DNA of 64,000 nt from Bacillota bacterium (GTDB lineage: Bacteria > Bacillota > Clostridia > Peptostreptococcales > Anaerovoracaceae), in the NCBI GenBank assembly GCA_023415235.1, contig JAEZLP010000064.1:1-64000 (forward strand), read 5' to 3'. Shown in pieces: positions 33,882-42,288 of this stretch (its first letter is position 1; each line of letters begins with the position of its first letter). Made by a program: the position numbers and the translations under genes. Below the pieces are notes generated by a model. It saw only the letters and a program-made list of their open reading frames with translations. It was not told the DNA's origin and did no database searches.

Positions 33882-34151
33882 ATGCTGGTAGGAGTAAAAT
33901 TTTGCGGAGGCTGCAATCCCAGATACGACAGGGGAAAGGCCTATGAGACTGTCAAGCGTCAGCTGGACGGATCAGCCGAATTAGTCATAGCGGAAGAAGG
34001 CCGGGAATACGACGCCTTATTGGTGATCGGGGGCTGTACGAACTGCTGCGCCTCCCACACTCAATACAAGACGAACGGCGATACGATAAAAATGTGGGAT
34101 GAAGCCCACATTGAGGAAACGATTCAAAAATTAAGAAAACAGGAGGAATGA
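33882..34151 (+). CDS. Small conserved cysteine protein of the 4-hydroxybutyrate cluster
   Basis: An 89-residue protein of unknown function. It has two Cys motifs, FCGGCNPRYDR (residues 7-17) and GGCTNCCASH (~50-59), in an alpha/beta context (VGVKFCGGC; ALLVIGGC), and ends in a charged helix. Five Cys in these positions suggest a metal or Fe-S site, or redox thiols. It lies between abfD and abfT, ending 3 bases before abfT, so it is cotranscribed. I recall a short unnamed gene at the equivalent place in the Clostridioides difficile abfD-cat2-4hbD cluster, which argues for a role tied to this pathway. The start ATG 33882 follows GGAG. Confidence 0.75.
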   Translation: MLVGVKFCGGCNPRYDRGKAYETVKRQLDGSAELVIAEEGREYDALLVIGGCTNCCASHTQYKTNGDTIKMWDEAHIEETIQKLRKQEE

Positions 34152-34154
34152 CAC

Positions 34155-35471
34155 TTGAACTGGAGAGAAATTTACAAAAGCAGATTGTGTACGGCGGAAG
34201 AAGCCGTAAAATGCATTAAATCCGGCGACAGGGTGGCATTTGCCCATGCTGTTGCAGAGCCGCCGGTGCTGGTCGAAGCGATGGTGGCAAATGCGGAAGC
34301 TTATAAGAATGTGGAAGTATGCCACATGGTCACACTTGGAAAGGGTGCCTACTCCAAGCCTGAAATGAAAGACCACTTCCGTTTCAACGGCTGGTTCACA
34401 AGTCCTTCCACGAGGGACTCCATTGCGCAGGGTCACGGAGATTTTACGCCGGTATTCTTCCACGAAGTTCCGAATTATATCAGAAATGGGATCTTCAGCA
34501 TAGATGTATTCATGGTAATGGTATCGCCACCGGATGAACACGGCTATTGCTGTGTCGGCGTATCCTCCGACTATACTATGCAGGGGATCGAGTCGGCAAA
34601 GATCGTACTGGCGGAAGTAAACGACCAGGTTCCGGTGGTATTCGGAGATACTTTTGTCCATGTAAGTCAAATCGACAAATTTGTTGAATCCTCACATCCG
34701 CTGCCTGAGCTGGGGCTTCCCAAGATCGATGAGGTCGAGCTTGCGATCGGGAAAAACTGTGCAGAGCTTGTGGAAGACGGTTCCACGCTGCAACTGGGGA
34801 TCGGCGCCATACCGGATGCGGTGCTGCAATCGCTGAAGGAAAAGAAAGATCTTGGAATTCATTCCGAAATGATCTCCGATGGCGTTGTTGATCTGTTTGA
34901 AGCCGGCGTGATCAATAATTCCAAAAAAGGACTCAATAAAGGAAAGATGATCGTTACCTTCCTCATGGGATCCAAGAGACTATATGATTTTGCAGATCAC
35001 AATCCCATTCTGGAGCTGAGGACTGTAGATTATGTCAACAATCCGGTCGTCGTTGCACAGAACACAAAGATGGTTTCCATTAATTCCTGCCTTGCCGTTG
35101 ATTTCATGGGTCAGGTTGTTTCCGACAGTATCGGAATAAGACAGTTCAGCGGTGTCGGCGGTCAGGTGGACTTTGTACGCGGAGCGGCCATGTCTTTGGA
35201 CGGAAAGGGAAAAGCTATCATCGCAATGCCTTCCGTAGCCGTGAAGAAGGACGGAACCATGGTATCCAAGATCACTCCGTACATTGACCACGGAGCAGCG
35301 GTTACCACCTCAAGAAACGACGTGGATTATATCGTAACGGAATATGGTATTGCAGAACTAAAGGGAAAGACATTAAAAGAGAGAGCAAGAAACCTGATCA
35401 ATATCGCACATCCTGATTTCAGGGAAGAACTCAAGGTAGAATTTGAAAAGAGATTTAACGCCAAATTCTAA
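34155..35471 (+). CDS. abfT: 4-Hydroxybutyrate CoA-transferase
   Basis: A 438-residue family I CoA-transferase that moves CoA from acetyl-CoA (or butyryl-CoA) to 4-hydroxybutyrate. The catalytic Glu is E238 in LGIHSEMISDG, the same number as in the Clostridium aminobutyricum enzyme. HLGxGG-like loop TLQLGIGAIPD (~211-221) and the C-terminal QFSGVGGQVDFVRGA are present. The start is TTG 34155, eight bases after AGGAGG, and the protein then aligns end to end with the known enzyme (LNWREIYKSR against MDWKKIYEDR, from memory). It is the third gene of the abfD operon. It is likely the entry step that feeds AbfD. Confidence 0.95.
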   Translation: MNWREIYKSRLCTAEEAVKCIKSGDRVAFAHAVAEPPVLVEAMVANAEAYKNVEVCHMVTLGKGAYSKPEMKDHFRFNGWFTSPSTRDSIAQGHGDFTPVFFHEVPNYIRNGIFSIDVFMVMVSPPDEHGYCCVGVSSDYTMQGIESAKIVLAEVNDQVPVVFGDTFVHVSQIDKFVESSHPLPELGLPKIDEVELAIGKNCAELVEDGSTLQLGIGAIPDAVLQSLKEKKDLGIHSEMISDGVVDLFEAGVINNSKKGLNKGKMIVTFLMGSKRLYDFADHNPILELRTVDYVNNPVVVAQNTKMVSINSCLAVDFMGQVVSDSIGIRQFSGVGGQVDFVRGAAMSLDGKGKAIIAMPSVAVKKDGTMVSKITPYIDHGAAVTTSRNDVDYIVTEYGIAELKGKTLKERARNLINIAHPDFREELKVEFEKRFNAKF

Positions 35472-35545
35472 GCATTAGACCGCATACAATTAATACGCAA
35501 ACCACAATTTGAAGGGCTTTGCCCCAAGATGAGGAGGATTAGAAA

Positions 35546-36664
35546 ATGCAAGCATTACGTGTAGTTCCAAAAGTGTTTTACTTCGACACATTTAAGGAAT
35601 TCAACGATGAATTCAAGGTAGGCAAGGATGACCTGGTTCTCACCAATGAATGGCTGTACACTCCGTATATGAAGCCTCTTGGTATCGAGACAAACGTGAT
35701 CTTCCAGGAAAAGTACGGCGCAGGCGAACCATCGGATGAGATGATCGATGCCATCGCTGCGGATATGAAAAAATTCAACTTCAAGAGGATCGTTGCCTTT
35801 GGCGGCGGCACTATCGTTGATATTTGCAAAATCCTGGCGCTGGATGTTCCGGAAAAGTCCGTTGATCTGTTCACCGGAAAGGTAGCTCCCAAAAAAGTAA
35901 AGGAGCTGGTTGTTGTTCCGACCACCTGCGGAACAGGAAGCGAAGTAACCAACGTTGCGATTGCAGAGCTGAAATCATTACATACCAAAAAAGGAATCGC
36001 AGTGGAGGAAACCTATGCAGATGTAGCCGTACTCGTTCCAGAGACGGTGAAGGGACTGCCTTACAAGTTCTTCGTTACAAGCTCCATCGACGCCCTGATC
36101 CATGCGATCGAATCCTACTTGTCCCCGAAAGCGTCACCTTTTACGGAAATGTATTCTCTCCAGGCCATCAAGATGATCATGGATGGATACAAGGAAATCG
36201 TAGCAAAGGGAGAGGACGAAAGATTCAAGTATCTTAAGGAATTCGTCCTGGCCTCAAACTATGCGGGTATCGCCTTCGGTAACGCAGGCTGCGCGGCAGT
36301 CCATGCGTTGTCCTATTCCATCGGCGGAGCCTTCCATGTGCCTCACGGAGAAGCCAACTATCAGTTCTTCACGGAAGTGTTCAAAATGTACACCAGAAAG
36401 AAGCCTGACGGCAAGATCAAGCAGGCTACGAAGATTTTTGCCGACGTCCTCGGAGTTGACCCGAATGGAGACGTTTATGGCGATCTGGAAAAATTCCTGA
36501 ACAAGCTCATCGTGAAAAAACCGCTGAGAGAATACGGCATGACGGAAGCGCAGATTGACGAATTTACAAAATCCACCGTGGAAAATCAGCAGAGACTTCT
36601 CGGAAACAACTATGTATTCCTTACAGACGAAGAAATCAGAGAGATCTTTGCAAACCTCTACTAA
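35546..36664 (+). CDS. abfH: 4-Hydroxybutyrate dehydrogenase (iron-type)
   Basis: A 372-residue group III metal-dependent dehydrogenase that reduces succinate semialdehyde to 4-hydroxybutyrate with NADH. The NAD loop FGGGTIVDICKILAL (~84-98), TTCGTGSEVTNVA (~126-138), SSIDALIHAIESYLSP (~175-190) and HALSYSIGGAFHVPHGEAN (~250-268) hold the expected metal ligands. Context next to abfD and abfT makes the substrate clear (also called 4hbD). It is preceded by a small GGGC/GCCC hairpin (35510-35520) and a GAGGAGG site. It is the last gene of the cluster, closed by a strong terminator. Neither a GABA aminotransferase nor a succinate semialdehyde dehydrogenase is in this window. Confidence 0.94.
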   Translation: MQALRVVPKVFYFDTFKEFNDEFKVGKDDLVLTNEWLYTPYMKPLGIETNVIFQEKYGAGEPSDEMIDAIAADMKKFNFKRIVAFGGGTIVDICKILALDVPEKSVDLFTGKVAPKKVKELVVVPTTCGTGSEVTNVAIAELKSLHTKKGIAVEETYADVAVLVPETVKGLPYKFFVTSSIDALIHAIESYLSPKASPFTEMYSLQAIKMIMDGYKEIVAKGEDERFKYLKEFVLASNYAGIAFGNAGCAAVHALSYSIGGAFHVPHGEANYQFFTEVFKMYTRKKPDGKIKQATKIFADVLGVDPNGDVYGDLEKFLNKLIVKKPLREYGMTEAQIDEFTKSTVENQQRLLGNNYVFLTDEEIREIFANLY

Positions 36665-36698
36665 GCAGAACCGATCAAGGTATCGAATTATTCAAAAG

Positions 36699-36727
36699 AA
36701 AAATGCACCGTTCTGGTGCATTTTTTT
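36699..36727 (+). terminator. Terminator of the abfD-abfT-abfH operon
   Basis: An 11-bp stem (36699-36709 with 36715-36725), 5-base loop and a run of seven T. It is A-rich on the left, so it can also end the converging aroB-aroE transcript. Confidence 0.92.
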
Positions 36728-36760
36728 ATGTTTCGAATGAGCTTTGGCAGCATTCTGCTG

Positions 36761-37501
36761 TTACATTCCCCAAATTTCCTGAGCCTTCACAGCCTGCTGC
36801 ATGAGCATGTAGCTTCCGTTGATTCCCATAATTCCGAGCTCCTCGGCATATTTCAACAGCAATGTTTTGGTGGGGTTGTAGATCGTATCGATTACGACAT
36901 CAGCATGGATGAACTCTTTTGGCAGGGGAGAGGCATCCACATTGGGATACATTCCGACCGGAGTGCAATTGATCAGGAGATCGCTCTTAACGGCAGCTTC
37001 CTTGAAGAATTCATAGGAGACCGTATAGTTCCCGTGAAAATTCTGTTTTCCGCGGCTGACGATGGTGAGATCATAGATCCCCAGATCCAGCAGCCCTTTT
37101 ACAACCGCTTTCGCAACGCCTCCGGAACCCAGAATCACGGCGCCTTTTCCTTTGACGGTAATATTATTATGGTCAAGCAGAGAAAGAAATCCGTCATAAT
37201 CCGTATTGAATCCTTTCGCTTTCCCGTTATCGAACAAGACCGTATTGACGGCGCCGATGTACTTCGCCTGCTGTGAGATTTCATCAAGTAGAGGGATTAC
37301 TGTTTCCTTATAAGGGATGGTAATATTCACTCCGCGGAAGCCCGACGTCTTCAGCGCATTAAAGTCGTCAGCAAAAGTGTCCTTTGAAAATTCAAGTATT
37401 TCATAGGTCCCTTCTATTCCGTATTTCTTCATCAGTCCCTGATGGATTTCAGGAGAAAGACTATGGGACAGCTTTTCACCTACAAGACCTAATTGAATCA
37501 T
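36761..37501 (-). CDS. aroE: Shikimate dehydrogenase
   Basis: A 246-residue NADP-dependent enzyme for the fourth step of the shikimate pathway. Substrate-site motifs LSHSLSPEIHQGL (11-23), GVNITIPYKE (~57-66, catalytic Lys) and GFNTDYDGF (~97-105), and the Rossmann loop VILGSGGVAKAVVKGLL (~121-137), are all present, as is the C-terminal GxxMLxxQ helix (GSYMLMQQAV). It is somewhat shorter than the usual ~270-285 residues, with a compact cofactor domain. It follows aroB at 43 bases on the same strand. GGAGGG lies before the ATG. Confidence 0.92.
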   Translation of the reverse strand: MIQLGLVGEKLSHSLSPEIHQGLMKKYGIEGTYEILEFSKDTFADDFNALKTSGFRGVNITIPYKETVIPLLDEISQQAKYIGAVNTVLFDNGKAKGFNTDYDGFLSLLDHNNITVKGKGAVILGSGGVAKAVVKGLLDLGIYDLTIVSRGKQNFHGNYTVSYEFFKEAAVKSDLLINCTPVGMYPNVDASPLPKEFIHADVVIDTIYNPTKTLLLKYAEELGIMGINGSYMLMQQAVKAQEIWGM

Positions 37502-37544
37502 TTGCTACGACCCTCCACTCATTATAATAATCCTGGTACGATGT

Positions 37545-38612
37545 TCAATCGATAAACCCTCTGATTTCAGCCTTTTCTATCGGGTAGATGTATCCTTTCC
37601 CGATTTTCTCAAGGAGTACGAGATTCATTTTATTGCCGCGGCGTTTTTTATCCTTCATTGCGGTCTGCGCCAACAGCTCCTTATCGATACCCTGTGGCAG
37701 CTCCGCCGGAAGACCGTATTCAAGAAGCAGCTCCTTGAGCATGGCCGAGGTGTTGATCCCGGTCAGGCCCATGGCTTCACTGTGTTCGGTAATGGTCTGC
37801 ATTCCGATAGCAACAGCCTGGCCATGTCCGTAAATCCTATAGTCATAGAGATTCTCAATCGCATGGCCGATGGTATGGCCGAAATTGGTCAGCATTCGGA
37901 TTCCCTGATCCTTTTCATCCTGTTCGATCATCTGCTTTTTTATGAGACAGCAGCGGTAGATGATGGACTCAATCAGCTCGGCGTTGCGGTGGTTGCTCAT
38001 TCTGATCAGATCTGAAAACAGATCCGCATCGGCGACGCATGCGTATTTGATAATTTCAGCCATGCCGTCCGCCATATGATAATCAGATAGGGTTTTCACA
38101 AAATCCGGATCGATATAGACATAGGTAGGCTGGTAGAAGGTGCCTACCAGATTTTTACCCTCCGGAAGATTAACTGCATTTTTTCCTCCGATGCTGCTAT
38201 CGACCTGACCGATCAGAGTGGTCGGAATCTGCACAAAATCAATCCCGCGAAGGAAGGTTGAAGCAGCAAACCCCGAGATATCTCCAATCACGCCGCCGCC
38301 CAGAGAAACGATAACGTCATCCCGCGTAATTTGAAAGTCAATAAGCCTTTTATAAATCACCGTTAAAGTATCAAAGGATTTGCTGGTATCTCCCGCCGGC
38401 AGAGGTATGATTTCCCACTCGCATTGGGAGGCGTCCAGCTGCTTTTTCAGGAAGTCTCCATAAATCTTGTGGATATTTTCATCGGTAATCAGCGCAATTT
38501 TTTTCCCGGCGAAATGTTCCCCCAACGTACTTCCGATGGCCTGAAACAGTCCGCTTTCAATGATGACCGGGTATTTTTGGCTCTTCATATTGATGGTCAG
38601 TTTATACTTCAT
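37545..38612 (-). CDS. aroB: 3-Dehydroquinate synthase
   Basis: A 355-residue NAD- and metal-dependent enzyme for the second shikimate pathway step. It shows GDTSKSFDTL (~73-82), the NAD-binding VSLGGGVIGDISGFAASTFLRGIDFVQIPTTL (~103-134), and DSSIGGKNAVNLPEGKNLVGTFYQP. The metal ligands are in AEIIKYAC, LNFGHTIGHAIE-like NFGHTIGHAIE and HGQAVAIGM. It is complete. GGAGG precedes ATG 38612. With aroE it forms a two-gene aromatic amino acid biosynthesis unit. Confidence 0.95.
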   Translation of the reverse strand: MKYKLTINMKSQKYPVIIESGLFQAIGSTLGEHFAGKKIALITDENIHKIYGDFLKKQLDASQCEWEIIPLPAGDTSKSFDTLTVIYKRLIDFQITRDDVIVSLGGGVIGDISGFAASTFLRGIDFVQIPTTLIGQVDSSIGGKNAVNLPEGKNLVGTFYQPTYVYIDPDFVKTLSDYHMADGMAEIIKYACVADADLFSDLIRMSNHRNAELIESIIYRCCLIKKQMIEQDEKDQGIRMLTNFGHTIGHAIENLYDYRIYGHGQAVAIGMQTITEHSEAMGLTGINTSAMLKELLLEYGLPAELPQGIDKELLAQTAMKDKKRRGNKMNLVLLEKIGKGYIYPIEKAEIRGFID

Positions 38613-38766
38613 TGAAAACCTCCAAATACTTGTTCCCGTCAGGAATCATTTTTTTCAGCAAATCGTAATAGTAATATGTAGTATACACCAATCTGTTAAA
38701 ATAAGCAAATCTGAAGTGGTGAATTCGGAATGCGGAAGACCCAACGGCCGAAAAGCCAACAAAATA

Positions 38767-38794
38767 TTGCAATATTGGAAAAATAGAATATAAT
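38767..38794 (+). promoter_or_regulatory. Sigma-A promoter of the DUF975 gene
   Basis: TTGCAA at 38767-38772, 16-base spacer and TATAAT at 38789-38794, 43 bases before ATG 38837. The GTG at 38804 falls too close to the -10 to be the start. Confidence 0.6.
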
Positions 38795-38836
38795 AAATTA
38801 AGTGTGTGTTTATTTGAAAAGAAAGAGAGAACAGTT

Positions 38837-39592
38837 ATGGATCAGAATATTATTGTCTATGAAAGCAGTGCAAATTTGAGAGCGCTGGGCAGGAACTCAC
38901 TCAACGGGAAATGGGGTATGGCGGTCCTGGGTACACTGCTCTACTTCGCGCTTACCGCTGTGCCGGTACTCATTCTGGATGAGATTTTCGGAGATAATAT
39001 GGGACCTTCGGGTGTTTCTACCGTCTACAGCCTGCTGATTTCCGGGCCGATGATGTTGGGGTATGCCATGTTTGCGATATCCATTTTTAGAAAGAGAGAA
39101 ACATCGCCTGCTGAAGTATTCTACGGGTTTGAACGTTTTGGAAAAGCGTTTGGCTTATACATAGTCATGTCTATCTTTATCCTGCTTTGGGCCTTGCTTC
39201 TCATCATACCCGGCATCATCGCCGCAATCCGTTACAGCATGTGCTTCTATATTCTTGCAGATCATCCGGAAATGGGAATCATGGAGGCGCTCAACGAAAG
39301 CAAGCGGATGATGCAGGGAAACAAGTGGAAGTTTTTCTGCCTGAATCTATCCTTTATCGGCTGGGGACTTCTCTGCCTCCTCACATTGGGAATCGGGGCT
39401 CTCTGGCTTCTTCCCTATTTGGAAGTATCGGTGATCGCTTTTTATGACATCGCAAACGGAAGCCTGAGGCCGGTCAGAAGCATTGACGGAGGAAACGCTG
39501 CAGGCGGACAGAAAGCAGCGGATTCAAAAGGTGAAAACGGATTAGATCCGATTACTGTATATAAAGAAGACTCGGAAAAGAATGAGGAGTAG
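38837..39592 (+). CDS. DUF975-family integral membrane protein
   Basis: A 251-residue membrane protein of the DUF975 family, found widely in Firmicutes with no established function. Its signature is the N-terminal RALGRNSLNGKWGMAVLGTLLYF, a buried glycine-rich helix, then GPMMLGYAMFAISIFRKRE, FILLWALLLIIPGIIAAIRYSMCFYILADHP and NESKRMMQGNKWKFFCLNLSFIGW. Five to six membrane segments are visible. The hydrophilic ~40-residue C terminus is likely cytoplasmic. The start is ATG 38837, with only a weak purine-rich ribosome site (AGAGAG). It is monocistronic and ends at a strong hairpin. Confidence 0.8.
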   Translation: MDQNIIVYESSANLRALGRNSLNGKWGMAVLGTLLYFALTAVPVLILDEIFGDNMGPSGVSTVYSLLISGPMMLGYAMFAISIFRKRETSPAEVFYGFERFGKAFGLYIVMSIFILLWALLLIIPGIIAAIRYSMCFYILADHPEMGIMEALNESKRMMQGNKWKFFCLNLSFIGWGLLCLLTLGIGALWLLPYLEVSVIAFYDIANGSLRPVRSIDGGNAAGGQKAADSKGENGLDPITVYKEDSEKNEE

Positions 39593-39630
39593 ACTTCGAT
39601 CTCCGAATTGCTACACGATATGAAATGATT

Positions 39631-39676
39631 GCACCACGCCAGTACTTTCCGGTAACATGGGCGTGGTGCTTTTTAT
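39631..39676 (+). terminator. Terminator of the DUF975 gene
   Basis: A 10-bp stem (39631-39640 with 39660-39669), 19-base loop, T-rich tail. Confidence 0.85.
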
Positions 39677-39694
39677 TAGGGAGAGATGAATCGT

Positions 39695-40795
39695 TTATCG
39701 CTGACTAAACTTCAGGGTCAGCTCCTGTCGGAGCGCATCAATCTTTAAAAAGTCCATATTCGGAACATAGAATTTTTCCAGCTCGTCATGTTCCTTTTTC
39801 GCCTGACCGAGACAAATAATCCCTTTCTCCAGCAGCTCCTCCATCTTCTTTTTACTATCCGTCAGGATATCCTCCTGATATTTGATGGAATCGTAGCGAA
39901 TGATCTTCTCCAGGTGGATCGGGACGACCTCGGCTGCAAGACTTCCTTCCTCGATGGTATGATATTGGTTGGAGGTGATAAAGGCCAGACCCAGGCCGGG
40001 GATGAGCAGATGCTCCAGCTTTTCCGAGGGTTTCATGGGGCAGTAATAGCCTTCCACGGAAAAACCGCGGTAGACGGCGCTTTCCATAAAGAGATTCAGC
40101 ATCCGTTCACTGCTGACTCCCACCGGGGCGTGGATCAGATAGATCTTTCGATAACCTTGAAGCAGGTTATCCAGGTAATGGACAATCCCATTGGGCGTAA
40201 TGGCGCTGGCGAAATATTTTTTGATATCACCCTGCTTTGAGCTGATTTCTTTGTGCGCCAGCTCGTCTCCTATGATCTTTGCTGATATTTTATAGAGCTC
40301 CTCATGCTTGATTGCCGCCCCGTAAATGCTGCATAGGTTGTCGTACATCTTTCCGGCGGCAGCCAGATAGTTGTAGGCGCGGGCAAATATGCTTTTGATT
40401 CTTTCGTTGTTGCTGATCAGAGCATCCCTGTTTTTTCGGATTCCTTCCTCATCCCAATAGTCGCCCAGGTGAATGATGGAATCGACGGCGCCCGGATTGA
40501 TGGGGTCCACGATATGAGGAGATGTCCCGTCGATCATTGCAATCTTTTTATCTCTTAAAACGATACCGTCCAATGAGTGGTTATCCGATGAGCAATGCAT
40601 AAAATCGACATCATGGCCTTCCTGAAGCATAGCATCGCCGATTTTTTTCATAAAGGTAGACTTCCCGACTCCGGGTCCTCCTTTGATGCAGATGATTTTG
40701 TCCGCCTCCCTCTGGCCGAGTATGTACTGATAATAAGAAAAAAATCCTTCTGGGGTATTGTTTCCCGGATACATATGCCTTTCGATTCCCGCCAT
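39695..40795 (-). CDS. Tandem P-loop NTPase of unknown function (PRK06851-like)
   Basis: A 366-residue protein built of two nucleotide-binding-like halves. The first has a clear Walker A, CIKGGPGVGKSTFMKKIG (~36-53), and DFMHCSSDNHSLDGIV. The second has a degenerate loop, IHAPVGVSSERM (~220-231), in the same structural place, suggesting that only the N-terminal half hydrolyses nucleotide. It matches an unnamed ATPase family I know from spore-forming Firmicutes. Its role is unknown. The start is set at ATG 40795 with AAGGAAG eight bases upstream; ATG 40801 overlaps that site. It diverges from the D-aspartate ligase cluster. Confidence 0.75.
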   Translation of the reverse strand: MAGIERHMYPGNNTPEGFFSYYQYILGQREADKIICIKGGPGVGKSTFMKKIGDAMLQEGHDVDFMHCSSDNHSLDGIVLRDKKIAMIDGTSPHIVDPINPGAVDSIIHLGDYWDEEGIRKNRDALISNNERIKSIFARAYNYLAAAGKMYDNLCSIYGAAIKHEELYKISAKIIGDELAHKEISSKQGDIKKYFASAITPNGIVHYLDNLLQGYRKIYLIHAPVGVSSERMLNLFMESAVYRGFSVEGYYCPMKPSEKLEHLLIPGLGLAFITSNQYHTIEEGSLAAEVVPIHLEKIIRYDSIKYQEDILTDSKKKMEELLEKGIICLGQAKKEHDELEKFYVPNMDFLKIDALRQELTLKFSQR

Positions 40796-40941
40796 ACACA
40801 TCTTCCTTTCTTAAACTTCCTTCCATGATATGCTGAAGCAATCTTTTCGGTGCAAGGGGAAGGCAGGTCTCAGCGTCCCTTTTTACAACGGATTACAACC
40901 TCTTTTTGGCTGACGGACGCCTCAGCCGTCCTATTTAAGCG

Positions 40942-40970
40942 TTGATAACGGGCCGGAAAAGTATTATAAT
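40942..40970 (+). promoter_or_regulatory. Sigma-A promoter of the D-aspartate ligase cluster
   Basis: TTGATA at 40942-40947, 17-base spacer, TATAAT at 40965-40970. The leader to ATG 41067 is ~90 bases. A short hairpin (GGCTGA/TCAGCC, 40908-40927) lies just upstream of the -35. Confidence 0.75.
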
Positions 40971-41066
40971 GATTAGGATTTGTGGAACAAGTCAAAAATA
41001 GTGTATCGGCCTGCTGCAGGCGAAGATGCCAAAGAAACCACGAGATAAATTGCGAAGGAGAACCCG

Positions 41067-42275
41067 ATGGATCATAAATTTTTGCCCCTTCTTTTTGCGG
41101 GAGATATCAACGTTTACAGCGTTGCAAGAGCTTTTCACGAGCAATATGATATAAAATCCTATGTTTTCGGGAAGTACGCCTCAGGTCCGTGCATCGGAAG
41201 CAAAATTATGAATTATACTGCAAATCCCAAAATTGATCAGCAGGAAACATTCCTTGCGGTCCTGAAGGAATTTGCAGAAGAACATAAGGAAAAGACCATT
41301 CTGGCAATCGGCTGCGGAGACAGCTATGTCCAGCTGCTCAGCCAAAACAGGGACAACCTGCCGGAGAATGTAATCGCTCCCTACATCGATATTGATCTGA
41401 TGAACAGTCTGATCCATAAGGAAAAATTTTATCAGATGTGCGAAGAAACAGGTGTGGACTATCCCAATACCTTCGTTCACCGCAGAGAATTGGGACATGA
41501 CTTCGAACTGCCCTTCGAGGCTCCGTTTATTGTCAAGCCGTCAAACGGGATTGAATACTGGAGACATCCCTTTGCGACGCAGAAAAAAGTGTACAAGGCC
41601 GACAGCAGAAAAGAGCTTCTGGGTATCCTGGACGACATCTACAAGGCGGGATACGATGATTCCATTATCATTCAGGACTTTATTCCCGGAGACGACACCT
41701 ACATGAGAGTGCTGACCAATTATTCCGACAGGAACGGAAAGGTAAAGCTGATGTCATTGGGCCATGTATTGCTCGAGGTGCATACGCCCCACGGAATCGG
41801 CAATCATGCTGTGATCATAACGGAGCATAACGAGGAAGTGACAGAAAAAATCAAGAAGCTGTTGGAAGAAATGAACTACATAGGCTTTTCCAACTTTGAT
41901 ATAAAATACGATCAAAGAGATGGAAAATACAAGGTATTTGAAATCAATACCCGTCAAGGCAGGAGTAATTTCTATGTGACAGGCGCGGGGCAGAATATTG
42001 CAAGGTATCTGGTAGAAGATTATATCTACGGGAACTCCATGGATCTGAAGCTCATAACGGAAAAATCCCTGTGGCTCGTCGTACCGAAAGGCGTTGCCTA
42101 TCGGTATATCAGGCGGGAATATCACGGAGAGATGAGGTCTCTGTTCCGTTCCGGAAATTTTGTGAATCCGCTTTTCTATAAGAAGGATAACGGATTGATG
42201 CGGATGCTGCGCCTATATAAATCGCAGCTGGGTGAATACTACAAATATTGGAAGTATCTTGGAAGACAGAAATAA
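41067..42275 (+). CDS. ATP-grasp D-aspartate ligase (AslFm-like)
   Basis: A 402-residue ATP-grasp carboxylate-amine ligase. It closely resembles Enterococcus faecium D-aspartate ligase (AslFm), which adds beta-linked D-Asp to the lysine of the peptidoglycan stem. Shared motifs, from memory, include DINVYSVARAFHE (13-25), IGCGDSYVQLLSQ (~82-94), PYIDIDLMNSL, then FIVKPSNGIEYW, IIQDFIPGDDTYMRVL (~200-215), GFSNFDIKYDQRDGKYKVFEINTRQGRSNFY (~275-305) and SLGHVLLE. The ATP-grasp Mg ligands (FEINTRQG) are intact. The next two genes are an Asp/Glu racemase and a MurE-like ligase, which supports a D-Asp-containing wall peptide. The acceptor could differ. Confidence 0.85.
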   Translation: MDHKFLPLLFAGDINVYSVARAFHEQYDIKSYVFGKYASGPCIGSKIMNYTANPKIDQQETFLAVLKEFAEEHKEKTILAIGCGDSYVQLLSQNRDNLPENVIAPYIDIDLMNSLIHKEKFYQMCEETGVDYPNTFVHRRELGHDFELPFEAPFIVKPSNGIEYWRHPFATQKKVYKADSRKELLGILDDIYKAGYDDSIIIQDFIPGDDTYMRVLTNYSDRNGKVKLMSLGHVLLEVHTPHGIGNHAVIITEHNEEVTEKIKKLLEEMNYIGFSNFDIKYDQRDGKYKVFEINTRQGRSNFYVTGAGQNIARYLVEDYIYGNSMDLKLITEKSLWLVVPKGVAYRYIRREYHGEMRSLFRSGNFVNPLFYKKDNGLMRMLRLYKSQLGEYYKYWKYLGRQK

Positions 42276-42288
42276 CAGGGGAGAGCTT

